From the NCBI RefSeq assembly GCF_030056705.1, contig NZ_JASHIC010000019.1:1-64000 (forward strand): a stretch of 64,000 nucleotides of DNA, given 5' to 3'. The translations under genes were made by a program, and so were the position numbers. The notes beneath the pieces were generated by a model that ran no database searches, was not told where the DNA came from, and saw nothing but the letters and a program-made list of their open reading frames with translations. The stretch comes from Flectobacillus longus. GTDB taxonomy: Bacteria > Bacteroidota > Bacteroidia > Cytophagales > Spirosomataceae. How positions within the stretch are numbered: the first letter of the stretch is position 1; each line of letters begins with the position of its first letter. Positions 1-7,886 of this stretch are shown here, piece after piece.

Positions 1-492
1 ATAATTAATTTTACCCGCACTAAGCTCTAGGCTTTATGCAGTAGGCTAAAAGTTAGATAGTATTTCTCATGAAGTAATAGAAGCTTTTTTGCCTAATGCT
101 TACGGCTTACAGCCTAAAGCGTATTAATTCAATTTTATGTTGTACTAATACCTAAGTTAGTGGGCAAAATATAATTAATTTTACCCGCACTAAGCTCTAG
201 GCTTTATGCAGTAGGCTAAAAGTTAGATAGTATTTCTCATGAAGTAATAGAAGCTTTTTTGCCTAATGCTTACGGCTTACAGCCTAAAGCATATTAATTC
301 AATTTTATGTTGTACTAATACCTAAGTTAGTGGGCAAAATATAATTAATTTTACCCTCACTAAGCTCTAGGCTTTATGCAGTAGGCTAAAAGTTAGATAG
401 TATTTTTTATGAAGTATTAGATGCTTTTTTGCCTAATGCCTACGGCTTACAGCCTAAAGCGTATTAATGCAATTTTATGTTGCATTAGTACT
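1..492. repeat. Tandem array of a 170-bp palindromic repeat (family A), about three copies
   Basis: Copy 1 is 1-170, copy 2 is 171-340, and copy 3 is 341 to about 492 and loses similarity at its right end. Copies 1 and 2 differ at a single base (G at 121, A at 291), which implies a very recent duplication. Copy 3 has several substitutions. Each unit folds on itself: an outer arm (AATTTTACCCGCACTAAG) pairs with CTTAGTTAGTGGGCAAAAT, and an inner arm with AGGCTTTATGCAGTAGGC pairs imperfectly with GCCTAATGCTTACGGCTTACAGCCT. The array may continue to the left of the window. 493-623 holds nothing further that I recognise. Confidence 0.9.
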
Positions 493-623
493 TATAAAAT
501 CGCTAAATAAAAAAATTGGTTAGGGTATTGGCTGTCTTTCTTAAATAGCTGATACCCAATAGCCTTTTAAAGTTTGTTTGGCATGTTTTATGTAGCTCAA
601 AAACATCAAATTTATAAAATCTT

Positions 624-1661
624 ATGAAAACGTTTCTACATTATTTATTCCCTCTAATAGGACTTATAGCAATCTGCAATACTACTTTTGCTCAAAAATC
701 AGTGAATCCTCATATTAGTTTCAAGATAGAGTTACGCCCAGATGGCTACTACTATGGAACCATGAAGTCGGATACCACGCTGAGTTCATTAAGTCCCAGT
801 AACAACATTTCTACCATACAATTTACGGTAGTTGCCCCCATAGGAACGTTTTCTCCTATCTCTTATACAGGCTCAACGGTACTTAACCTCCTAGGAAGTA
901 TTGAAGATTTAGTATCTTCAGACAATCTTGGTTCATATTTGTGGACTATTCAGCGATCTACCTACGATGCTAATACAGAGTATGCCTTTATAGGAATGAC
1001 TGGCTCACCACGGCTTACAAATACGATCACAAAAGACGTTGAAATTCCCTTGTTTCGTTTTAGACTGCAAAATTGTTTAGGAAATATCCGTATGTATCAA
1101 AATGGCATAGATTTACCAAGCCGTTCGGGAACAGCCTTGCTAAATACGGATTGCTCTGTCTATATCACAGGCATTAGTAAAGGTTTAGCTGACGCCTACA
1201 AAGATAATTATGGTGGACCCGCAGTATGTCTTACAGCTCTCGTCCCCGACTTGATGACGTCGTTGACTGCACCATCTTCTGGTGCTCCCAATACAGCTTA
1301 CAGCTATACCGTCAGTGTCATGAATGTAGGCTCAGGAGCTAGTTCAGGAATTGTGTCAGAAAGTTTTAGCTTGCCCGCAGGTTTGACTTTCAATAGTGGA
1401 GGAGGCAACGGCTGGACTTGTGCCGTTGCAGGCACATCCTCAGGGACAACGACAGTCACCTGTACCAATCCCGCACCCAATTTGCCTGCAAGCGGAAGTA
1501 TCAATTTTCCATTAACGGTAACACCAACAAGTCTGGGTGCTTTTACCATCACCGCACAAGTATCGGGTGGGGGAGAAACCAACACCAATAACAACAATGC
1601 TACAAGTAATACCACCAGTATTGGTTGTGGCGTAAGCGCAGGAGGAATCAACAGACTTTAA
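624..1661 (+). CDS. Secreted protein with a C-terminal DUF11 (conserved repeat) domain
   Basis: This 345-residue protein starts with a clear Sec signal peptide (residues 1-24, ending TTFAQ). Residues about 28-200 form a beta-rich region I do not recognise. Residues about 208-330 match the DUF11 pattern of bacterial surface proteins: PNTAYSYTVSVMNVG, then SFSLPAGLTF, a Thr/Ser-rich strand region and TNNNNATSNT. Such domains are usually stalk or adhesin modules outside the cell. No T9SS sorting tail is visible; the protein ends GGINRL, so its final location is unknown. A hairpin terminator follows at 1768. The function is not known. Confidence 0.75.
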   Translation: MKTFLHYLFPLIGLIAICNTTFAQKSVNPHISFKIELRPDGYYYGTMKSDTTLSSLSPSNNISTIQFTVVAPIGTFSPISYTGSTVLNLLGSIEDLVSSDNLGSYLWTIQRSTYDANTEYAFIGMTGSPRLTNTITKDVEIPLFRFRLQNCLGNIRMYQNGIDLPSRSGTALLNTDCSVYITGISKGLADAYKDNYGGPAVCLTALVPDLMTSLTAPSSGAPNTAYSYTVSVMNVGSGASSGIVSESFSLPAGLTFNSGGGNGWTCAVAGTSSGTTTVTCTNPAPNLPASGSINFPLTVTPTSLGAFTITAQVSGGGETNTNNNNATSNTTSIGCGVSAGGINRL

Positions 1662-1767
1662 TTAATTTTTGATTAAAGAAAAGAAATATAAGCCTAAGGA
1701 GGACAGCAATAAGAAAAGGAGTAACTATTTTTTCATTGCGAGCGAAAATCAATACTTCAGGAGTACT

Positions 1768-1799
1768 AGAGGTTGGTATAATCTGCCAACCTCTTTTTT
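1768..1799 (+). terminator. Rho-independent terminator after the DUF11 protein gene
   Basis: An 8-bp stem GAGGTTGG/CCAACCTC surrounds a 9-base loop and is followed by TTTTTT. It lies about 110 bases after the stop codon of the upstream gene. Confidence 0.8.
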
Positions 1800-1913
1800 G
1801 TGGGTAAACTACAGGTAAAAGTAGGTCAAATTTCGGTAAAATAAATCCGAAAATACTTTAAAAAATTATACAATATATTGGAATAGTTTAACGAAAAAAG
1901 AGGGCTTAAAACT

Positions 1914-1939
1914 CATTTATTTATACTTATAAATAAATG
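1914..1939. promoter_or_regulatory. Perfect 12-bp inverted repeat overlapping a start codon
   Basis: CATTTATTTATA (1914-1925) and TATAAATAAATG (1928-1939) are exact reverse complements separated by only two bases. The ATG of the EndoU-like gene (1937-1939) is the last triplet of the right arm. In RNA the start codon could be sequestered; in DNA this could be an operator. Either reading is inference from position. Confidence 0.5.
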
Positions 1940-2569
1940 ACCAAATTCTCTAGTTCAGAAAACGGCTACACATATAACAGTTATCTTCCTTGTTGCACAT
2001 TAAGTAATTTTCAGGCTTTCCATTATCTATTTTTTGCAAAGAAAGCTTTAGAACATATTAGATATGGAGAGGTTAAGATAATCATAAAAGATAGGAATTC
2101 TCAAAGGGTAATTCAAACCATAATTCGTAATGGAAATAACGATGGAGTTAAGATTTCTCTAAAGAAAAATGAATGTATTACAGTTGAAGTCTCTGGTTGT
2201 CATACATTTGATTTAATCAATTTAGGGAAAGTTCAATTTAAAAATGAAGAGAAATCTCTCATTTTTTTGCCTAATGGAGATAAAATATACAAAGGAAAAA
2301 TTTTATTTATATGTCCCGAATTAGATAACTCAGGAAATGGATCTAAGGTTAAAAAGGGAGAAACAACTTTTTGGCCTGAGTTTTGGAGTTTTGAAAAAAT
2401 CGTTCAAAAAATTGTGGAGGCTTATTTATGTTCGACAATAAAAAGAAACAACGATAAATGGATTTCAAAAACAAAAGATGGAATAGAAATTGAGGGATAT
2501 AGTGATAAAAAAACAGGATTGATTAAAACAGCTTACATAGTTATGAATAAGTATGATTCTTTCAAGTAG
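1937..2569 (+). CDS. Putative EndoU-family nuclease, possible toxin effector
   Basis: This 210-residue protein has no signal peptide. Its C-terminal half follows the bacterial EndoU layout (the CdiA-CT/polymorphic toxin type) as I remember it. There is a GCH at 87-89 in the place of the usual GGH, then a Lys-containing strand (GDKIYKGKILF, 114-124), then TTFWPEFW with SFEKIVQKIVEA (143-162), and finally G-I-E-I-E-G-Y and G-LIKTAY (194-200). In EndoU RNases two His and one Lys or Thr/Tyr set form the active site; here the second His is not obvious. There is no long trafficking domain, so if it is a toxin module it is free-standing. A DUF2185/Imm33 immunity-like gene lies at 4309, but an amidohydrolase gene on the other strand separates them. 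The N-terminal 80 residues are unrecognised. Confidence 0.5.
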   Translation: MTKFSSSENGYTYNSYLPCCTLSNFQAFHYLFFAKKALEHIRYGEVKIIIKDRNSQRVIQTIIRNGNNDGVKISLKKNECITVEVSGCHTFDLINLGKVQFKNEEKSLIFLPNGDKIYKGKILFICPELDNSGNGSKVKKGETTFWPEFWSFEKIVQKIVEAYLCSTIKRNNDKWISKTKDGIEIEGYSDKKTGLIKTAYIVMNKYDSFK

Positions 2570-2570
2570 A

Positions 2571-2630
2571 ATATCGTAGCTACCGCTAGATTCCTATCCA
2601 ACACTCCTTTTTCTAAGGATTTTATCCCTT
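2571..2630. repeat. Interspersed repeat family B, degenerate copy
   Basis: This copy contains CTAGATTCCTATCCAACACT, then CTTTTTCTAAGGATTTTATCC. It is the same module as the copies at 5291, 7543, 10251 and 11385. The family combines a TGCTGGAT/ATCCAGCA palindrome with an AGGATTCTATCCT palindrome. Confidence 0.65.
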
Positions 2631-2631
2631 A

Positions 2632-2662
2632 CAGGAGGCTGTCCAAAAAGGATAGCCTCCTG
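2632..2662. terminator. Strong hairpin between convergent genes
   Basis: CAGGAGGCTGTCC (2632-2644) pairs with GGATAGCCTCCTG (2650-2662) across a five-A loop. It sits between the ends of the convergent EndoU-like and M20 genes. There is no T-run on either side, so intrinsic termination is likely but not certain. Confidence 0.5.
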
Positions 2663-2741
2663 CAAAAGTCAATTTTATCGCAAGCTATAGTTTCCAGCCC
2701 TTAGTTTAGTAAAGTCCAATTTGGATGATGTGAAGTGTTTA

Positions 2742-4172
2742 TCATTTTCGGTAGTCTAATGGAGGCTTTCTATCGCCTGCCAAAGATTTATATTCGAATG
2801 TTTTTGTTCCTCTTCTTTGGTACAATTCTTCTTTGGCTTGTTCAATCAAATTGGGCGATTTAAACAAGTTTTGTGCCGTAAGGGCAATTGTTTGGGCAGC
2901 GTTCATCATGCCTTTATGCCCAATACTCATACCATTGCATGCAACAGCTTGCCAGCTATGGGCAGGCACACCTGGCACCCACGTGGCAGTAGAAAGCCCA
3001 GCCGTAGGCGTAACCCAACTCACATCGCCCACATCTGTAGAAGCAGGAAACGCCAATCCCGTGGTATAAGGACGCACCGTTTGGGCAGAACTGATGGGTG
3101 CAAGTGTTTGGGCATTTACCGTCTGACGAATTTTTTCAGCAAAAGCTATTTCTTCAGGTGTGTAAGGTACGCCTCCGACTTTTTCAAGGCTTTTTTGCAT
3201 TTCTTTTGCCAAAATATCATTGGGGAGTAAATTGTATAATCCTGCCAAAATTTCGTAGCTCATTTTCGTTTCTGTACCATGGGCTGCCGCTTCTGCGGTT
3301 TTGAGGAGGCGTTGCCAAATTTCTTCTAAACCCTGTGCTGTAGGGTTACGAATTGTATATTCGACCATCGCATAATCAGGTACGATGTTGGAGGTAAGTC
3401 CACCGTTTTTAATCACATAATGAATACGCGTTTCGGGAGAAATATGTTCTCGCATCAAGTTTACCATATAGTTCATGGCTTCAACGGCATCTAAAGCCGA
3501 GCGACCTTTTTCGGGACTAGCCGAAGCATGAGCCGCCAAGCCCGTAAAACTAAAATTGGCTACTCGATACGCCAAAGACGAGTTCGGACTAGCGTTGTTG
3601 TTATCGCCTGGGTGCCAGTGTAATACAGCATCTACATCTTTAAAAATGCCTTCTTTTACCAAGTAGGTTTTGCCACCGCCAGCACCTTCTTCGGCTGGTG
3701 TGCCAATCAGGCGAATGGTTCCTTTGACATGAGCTTTTGCCATCCAATTTTTGGTGGCAATGGCTGCCGCAACCGAGCCCACACCAAACAAGTTGTGTCC
3801 GCAAGCATGGCCATAGGCATTCACAAATTTAGCTTTTCTAAAAGGCACTGCTTCTTGTGATAAACCGGGCAAGGCATCCATTTCTGCCAAAATACCAATC
3901 ACTGGAGAGCCAGTGCCGTAGGTAGCTATAAAAGCCGTTTGTATCGCTCCAACCCCTTTTTGTATTTGAAAGCCAGCCGCTTGCAATTCTTCTATCAGTG
4001 CGTTGGCGGTTTTGTCTTCTAAATATCCCGGTTCGGCCCATTGCCAAATTTTATCTGACAAGGCAGCGTATTGGATGGACTTTTGTTGTAATTCTTGGGT
4101 AATTTCTTGTTGAGCCATCGCACACGGAATACCTACCCAAAGGCAGAGGCATACATACAGTAGTTTTTTCAT
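2742..4172 (-). CDS. Secreted M20-family metallopeptidase/amidohydrolase (AbgB-like)
   Basis: The family hydrolyses amide bonds of N-acyl amino acids or aminobenzoyl-glutamate with a metal pair. Visible motifs are EMDALPG, GHACGHNLFGVG (metal ligands), PAEEGAGGGKT (catalytic Glu and metal Glu), HWHPGD, and GHKGM near the end, which is the order found in the AbgB/amidohydrolase branch. I place the start at 4172, giving a 476-residue precursor beginning MKKLLYVCLCLW with a signal peptide ending MAQQ. A longer frame to 4232 would destroy the signal peptide, and a -7 box (4230-4237) lies there. The predicted location is periplasmic. The true substrate cannot be read from sequence. Confidence 0.88.
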   Translation of the reverse strand: MKKLLYVCLCLWVGIPCAMAQQEITQELQQKSIQYAALSDKIWQWAEPGYLEDKTANALIEELQAAGFQIQKGVGAIQTAFIATYGTGSPVIGILAEMDALPGLSQEAVPFRKAKFVNAYGHACGHNLFGVGSVAAAIATKNWMAKAHVKGTIRLIGTPAEEGAGGGKTYLVKEGIFKDVDAVLHWHPGDNNNASPNSSLAYRVANFSFTGLAAHASASPEKGRSALDAVEAMNYMVNLMREHISPETRIHYVIKNGGLTSNIVPDYAMVEYTIRNPTAQGLEEIWQRLLKTAEAAAHGTETKMSYEILAGLYNLLPNDILAKEMQKSLEKVGGVPYTPEEIAFAEKIRQTVNAQTLAPISSAQTVRPYTTGLAFPASTDVGDVSWVTPTAGLSTATWVPGVPAHSWQAVACNGMSIGHKGMMNAAQTIALTAQNLFKSPNLIEQAKEELYQRRGTKTFEYKSLAGDRKPPLDYRK

Positions 4173-4229
4173 GGTTTTAGTTTGGGTGAATGAATGGAAA
4201 ACAATATTTTGACGTATTTTCGCCAATAT

Positions 4230-4237
4230 CAAATTTA
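4230..4237 (-). promoter_or_regulatory. Bacteroidota -7 box for the M20 hydrolase
   Basis: On the minus strand this reads TAAATTTG, matching TAnnTTTG, with about 50 bases to the ATG at 4172. It supports the shorter start of the M20 gene. No clear -33 TTG was found. Confidence 0.5.
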
Positions 4238-4308
4238 ACCCATGAGCAAATCTAAATCAAGCAAGTAGCAGAATGTTATTTTGATGATACCCAAGCAAAG
4301 AAAATAAA

Positions 4309-4623
4309 ATGAAAGCAGAAGAATTTATTGACTTGATTCCGCCAATGGGATTTTGTTGCGCCACAGATAAAATAACGGTCGATGGTATGAATGTTGGTTA
4401 TATGTATCGCGAGGAGCCAGAGGATAAGATGGATAGTGGTTGGCGTTTTTTTTCAGGAACTGAAAACCAAGAATATGTTGACGACCCTAACAATACGATG
4501 TTTTATCATGTGAATACAATTGCCAATTATGATAAAGCAATAATTCCATATTTGAACCTTCCATTTGGAACTTCACTTGAAAGAGTAAAGGATACAGATA
4601 AATTTGAAATCATAGTAGAATAG
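4309..4623 (+). CDS. DUF2185 (Imm33-type) immunity-like protein
   Basis: This 104-residue cytosolic protein fits the DUF2185/Imm33 family (PF09951) over its full length. There is a Gly-Phe-Cys-Cys-Ala-Thr-Asp-Lys-Ile start strand, VGYMYREEPED, then the diagnostic DSGWRFFSGTENQEYVDD, and a closing LPFGTSLERVKDTDKFEI. The family is found as immunity proteins beside polymorphic toxins and also as solitary genes. No toxin lies directly next to it; the EndoU-like gene is 1.7 kb upstream on the same strand. Whether the two are partners is conjecture. Confidence 0.8.
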   Translation: MKAEEFIDLIPPMGFCCATDKITVDGMNVGYMYREEPEDKMDSGWRFFSGTENQEYVDDPNNTMFYHVNTIANYDKAIIPYLNLPFGTSLERVKDTDKFEIIVE

Positions 4624-4781
4624 TTTACTCGATAACCTAGAAATCGCAGAAGAAAGAGTAATAGCTTTCAGATTCATACTATTCTAAGTTATCTTTTAAT
4701 ATTATTGTTTTTCCGATCTTATGTACTAAAGTACTGTTGAGAGAGTCTAATCATTTAGCAATACCATTTTGGTGAAAATTT

Positions 4782-5273
4782 ATGAAAAATCGGCTAATTA
4801 CACTCATATTTCTTTTATTCTGTAGTTGTCAAAAACATCCAAATTCCAAACAGGTTGAAGGGGTACAAATTAACTATACTCCAAAGGAAATGTTTAGTGA
4901 TTCTATCTATATAATAGAGTCTCGTGATTTTGTAGTATCAAAAAAAAGCCTGATTGACTCATTAGACCAAAGGATTGCAAATGAAGAAAAATTTCCAAAT
5001 TTATCATTTTTACCATATATGAAACAAGTACCATTGGCTTGCGTAATGAATAAGGATACCGCGCAAGTCACAATATATTATCTGTCGATCGATACAGGAG
5101 TTTTGAAAACCTTTATTTCTAGAATTGAAAAAAATAGAATTTATTTAGATCATAAACCCAATGATACCGTAAAGCAAGAGAATAATGGTTCTCATAGAAA
5201 ATCCGTTATTAAAATAAAAATTCCAGTTAGATCAAAAACTAAATACCTTATCTTCTCAGATTTAGTTGGTTAA
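4782..5273 (+). CDS. Hypothetical lipoprotein
   Basis: This 163-residue protein has a short hydrophobic leader (MKNRLITLIFLLF) ending in C-S-C, a plausible signal-peptidase II site with the second Cys lipidated. The rest is charged and soluble-looking, with many Lys and Ile residues and no motif I recognise. It stands alone, with a family B repeat immediately downstream. Function unknown. Confidence 0.6.
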   Translation: MKNRLITLIFLLFCSCQKHPNSKQVEGVQINYTPKEMFSDSIYIIESRDFVVSKKSLIDSLDQRIANEEKFPNLSFLPYMKQVPLACVMNKDTAQVTIYYLSIDTGVLKTFISRIEKNRIYLDHKPNDTVKQENNGSHRKSVIKIKIPVRSKTKYLIFSDLVG

Positions 5274-5290
5274 AACTTTTGTTAACTTTC

Positions 5291-5370
5291 CCTCGCTAGT
5301 GCAGGATTCTCCTCGCTAGTGCTGGATTCCCATCCAGCACCCCTTTTTTCTTAGGATTCTATCCTACATA
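5291..5370. repeat. Interspersed repeat family B, with a duplicated first part
   Basis: CCTCGCTAGTGCAGGATTCT is followed at once by a second CCTCGCTAGTGCTGGATTCC, then CATCCAGCACCCC, a T-run and TTAGGATTCTATCCTA. The TGCTGGAT...ATCCAGCA arms form a hairpin followed by T residues, so it may also terminate transcription between the convergent genes ending at 5273 and 5415. Confidence 0.75.
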
Positions 5371-5414
5371 TCCCTCCATGGTTATGTTTTAATTAATCCA
5401 ACCTAAAATCTCCA

Positions 5415-6518
5415 CTACAAAACCCGATTTCTCAGTCTCATAAAGGGCTTTTCTATCAAAATTTGTAAAAAGTAAGCGAATACGATACATGTTATCATCG
5501 AGATGGCCAACATAAGATTGGGGTTCGATATATACTTAGATAACATTTGATGTGTGACATGTATAATGCCTTTGTGGGTCAAATATAAACCATAAGACAA
5601 GCTAGCTAGTTGACTAGTTACCATCGATTTAGTTCGATACAAAAAACTATTTGGACTAATAGCTCCCGCTACCATCAAACCATAACCTAGGGCAATTATA
5701 GGAAAACCAAATACAGAGGCGTTGAAAGTTGTTTGATCTTCACACAAAAAATAAGCAAAGGACAAAATTGCTAATGATGCCACCAATAATAAGTTGCCAT
5801 ACTGCGATATACGAGCCCATATCTTGGGTGAAAGTTGATAAAATCCTGCGATTGAAACGCCTACCAACAGTCCGTCGAGCCTTGTGTAGGTTGGATAATA
5901 GAGATATTTGTACCAATACATCCAACTTAAGTCATCGGTACTTTTGGGCAGATATAAATACGTGTAGCTATAATAACGAATGGCAAATCCCCCCAAAAAC
6001 AGTATGAATAATAACCAATAGGAATACTTAAACAATGATTTTGCTTGTAATAAAAGTAGTACCAAAGGAAGAAATAAATAGAAATGCTCTTCTACGCACA
6101 GTGACCAAGCATGTGAAAAAGCACCATTTAATTTAAGATTTAAGCCTAAGTTTTGCGTAAAAGTTAGATATTTCCATAGAGGAGCCAAGCTATCTTTTTC
6201 TCGAAAAAAAGGTACACAAAAATAGAGTATCACCGTAAAGCCAAATGCAGGAATAATTCTGAAAAAGCGTTTCAGGAAAAATGTTTTGAAGGAAATTTTC
6301 TCACCTATTTTAATTTGTTCAAACAACTGGGATGAAATCAAAAAGCCGCTCAATACAAAAAATAAATCAACTCCTGTCCAGCCAAAGCTTGCCACTTCAG
6401 GTAACCATTCGGGCTGACCTCCACTTAGAATATAATAATGAAACAAGAAAACAACCAGAATGGCAAAGGCACGAAGGTGATCTAAGCCATAAAATTTGTG
6501 AGTAACAGGTTTGTTCAA
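5415..6518 (-). CDS. Acyltransferase 3 family membrane protein (OafA/YrhL-like)
   Basis: This 367-residue integral membrane protein has about ten hydrophobic segments. The N-terminus carries the family signature LDHLRAFAILVVFLFHY, where the His is catalytic in known members, followed by GWTGVDLFFVLSGFLIS and an Arg-rich loop (FFLKRFFRIIPAF). Residues around 117-130 carry the conserved HAWSLCVEEHFYLFLP. Such enzymes move acyl groups, often acetyl, onto surface sugars, peptidoglycan or antibiotics. It is a single gene with no polysaccharide genes next to it, so the acceptor is unknown. Confidence 0.9.
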   Translation of the reverse strand: MNKPVTHKFYGLDHLRAFAILVVFLFHYYILSGGQPEWLPEVASFGWTGVDLFFVLSGFLISSQLFEQIKIGEKISFKTFFLKRFFRIIPAFGFTVILYFCVPFFREKDSLAPLWKYLTFTQNLGLNLKLNGAFSHAWSLCVEEHFYLFLPLVLLLLQAKSLFKYSYWLLFILFLGGFAIRYYSYTYLYLPKSTDDLSWMYWYKYLYYPTYTRLDGLLVGVSIAGFYQLSPKIWARISQYGNLLLVASLAILSFAYFLCEDQTTFNASVFGFPIIALGYGLMVAGAISPNSFLYRTKSMVTSQLASLSYGLYLTHKGIIHVTHQMLSKYISNPNLMLAISMITCIVFAYFLQILIEKPFMRLRNRVL

Positions 6519-6576
6519 GGTTTTGAATGTTTACAGAATAGAATAATAAATTTGTTGGTATCCTTTTGATTTATAG

Positions 6577-7485
6577 TTAATTAAAAGGAAGGAGTGAGGC
6601 TAGCCATTTGATGAAATCATGAGGCTCTAGGATATTCCAACTATGAAAGCCTCTGTTTTTTGTCGCAATATATTCAACATGTTTGTTTCCCAGTCTTTGT
6701 AGCAACTGTTGAAGCTTTTCAGAATCTACCGCATTAATGTCTTCAAATTGTAGGGCCTCACAATACGTTTTTTGTACAAAAGCCAAATCAGGTTCGGCAT
6801 ATAAGCGAATTGGAATATTGGATAATAGTTTGGCGTTTCCACCATCTGCCTGATTCGCTGATAATACAGAATTATGAATATATGCCTCTTGTTGTTCATC
6901 AGATGAACCCTTTAACTTATCCTCCAAGTTCTTTTTGATTGATAATCCTTCTTTTTTAATAAGATTGCTGGAGCAAGCATACTCTATTTTTCTCACCGAA
7001 GAAATATATAGCCTAGTTAGGTCCAAAGGAGGGTCTATCGTAAAAATAGCATCTACTTTTGACGATGATTGTTGCGATGCCAAGTATTCCGTATAGTGCA
7101 AAGCAATAGTTCCTCCAATCGATAAGCCTCCCAAAACGCATGGGATATGTTTTGTCGAGGAGGTGTTTTGGAATGTACGAATCAACTCATCTAGTTGGGC
7201 GAACGTGTTTGGTTCTGGGGTAAATGATGGAGTAAGCTCTGGAATAATTGTCACAAAGCCTTTTTCTAGTAGTAAATAAGGGAGTTTATTTTTGTAAAAA
7301 ACACTTTTGGGCTTTTCTCCCCAAGCAGGAATAAGCAAAAGGATGCCTTTGATTTCTTCTTGTGGTTTTAGATAGAAATAAGAAAAAGATTTATCCAGTG
7401 ATTTGGCTTTCCCTTTTTGAATAGTTTGTCCGTGGCTTGTACTAAACTGAGCCATAAGACAAAGAAATAGGATAAAGATTTTCAT
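6577..7485 (-). CDS. Secreted alpha/beta-hydrolase-fold protein
   Basis: The 302-residue precursor has a signal peptide (1-19, ending STSHGQ). Residues about 45-55 (GILLLIPAWGEKP) look like the first core strand and oxyanion region, and VLGGLSIGGTIALHY carries a Gly-x-Ser-x-Gly nucleophile elbow. An acid (DLAFVQ region) and a late His (HSWNILEPHDFIKWL) are in the expected order for the triad. It is likely periplasmic; the substrate is unknown. It lies downstream of and on the same strand as the nadR region, but more than 400 bases of pseudogene and repeat separate them. Confidence 0.7.
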   Translation of the reverse strand: MKIFILFLCLMAQFSTSHGQTIQKGKAKSLDKSFSYFYLKPQEEIKGILLLIPAWGEKPKSVFYKNKLPYLLLEKGFVTIIPELTPSFTPEPNTFAQLDELIRTFQNTSSTKHIPCVLGGLSIGGTIALHYTEYLASQQSSSKVDAIFTIDPPLDLTRLYISSVRKIEYACSSNLIKKEGLSIKKNLEDKLKGSSDEQQEAYIHNSVLSANQADGGNAKLLSNIPIRLYAEPDLAFVQKTYCEALQFEDINAVDSEKLQQLLQRLGNKHVEYIATKNRGFHSWNILEPHDFIKWLASLLPFN

Positions 7486-7542
7486 AAATGTTGTTTAGAG
7501 GAATAACGAAATATTTAAGAAAAATATTGATGAGGAATTTCC

Positions 7543-7615
7543 AAGCTGGTGCTAGAACCTCTCGTTAGAGTTTGATTCTTATCCAGCCCTTTTTTTCTAA
7601 GGATGTTATAAAATA
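7543..7615. repeat. Interspersed repeat family B, diverged copy
   Basis: It contains AAGCTGGTGCTAGAACC, TTTGATTCTTATCCAGCCC, a T-run, CTAAGGATG and TTATAAAATACTC. The last block is shared with the copy at 11385, which shows the family extends past the hairpin. Confidence 0.55.
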
Positions 7616-7639
7616 CTCCTATTGTTTTCTTCACTTCCA

Positions 7640-7835
7640 GTTCAACTGTTTTTTGTTAGTCTTGCATAATGATTCTAATTGACTTCTTAACTGTATGGAC
7701 TTTTCGTCATTTGTGAGTTTAAAATACAAAGGTTTAAGTCTTTTGGTTAATGGTTATTTTGCCCTTGACAAGCAAGTAATGACAAGAGGAATAATGCAAA
7801 AACAGTTAATCTGGTAACAACCCATGGAGCTTTTG
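7640..7835 (-). pseudogene. Decayed N-terminal remnant of a beta-propeller (Reg_prop) lipoprotein gene
   Basis: Translated on the minus strand, this stretch gives TRLTVFALFLLSLLACQGQN, an intact lipoprotein signal peptide, followed by His and a stop. In another frame it then gives RKVHTVKKSIRIIMQD, a stop and QK. These match the lipobox region (LLLSMLISCQGQN) and the next segment (EKVHAIGKSVRTILQDKQQ) of the intact gene at 10306-11358. Nucleotide similarity is also direct, with GTGAGTTTA and CCTTGACA blocks in the same order. It carries stops, a frameshift and loses everything after the first propeller blade. The rest of the 7486-7886 gap holds a family B repeat. Confidence 0.7.
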
Positions 7836-7886
7836 TTGTTCAGAAGTAAATAGTTACAAATTGCGAAAATTCTAATAACAGGATAT

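Noticed and set aside
1-492. CRISPR array
   Set aside because: The repeats are 170 bp with no spacers between copies and no cas genes are in the window; it is a tandem duplication.
1304-1651. 115-codon frame on the minus strand
   Set aside because: It is the antisense of the DUF11 gene; its Pro/Val/Leu-rich product follows from the Thr/Asn-rich sense strand.
2817-3230. 137-codon plus-strand frame
   Set aside because: It is antisense to the M20 hydrolase, whose motifs are complete on the other strand.
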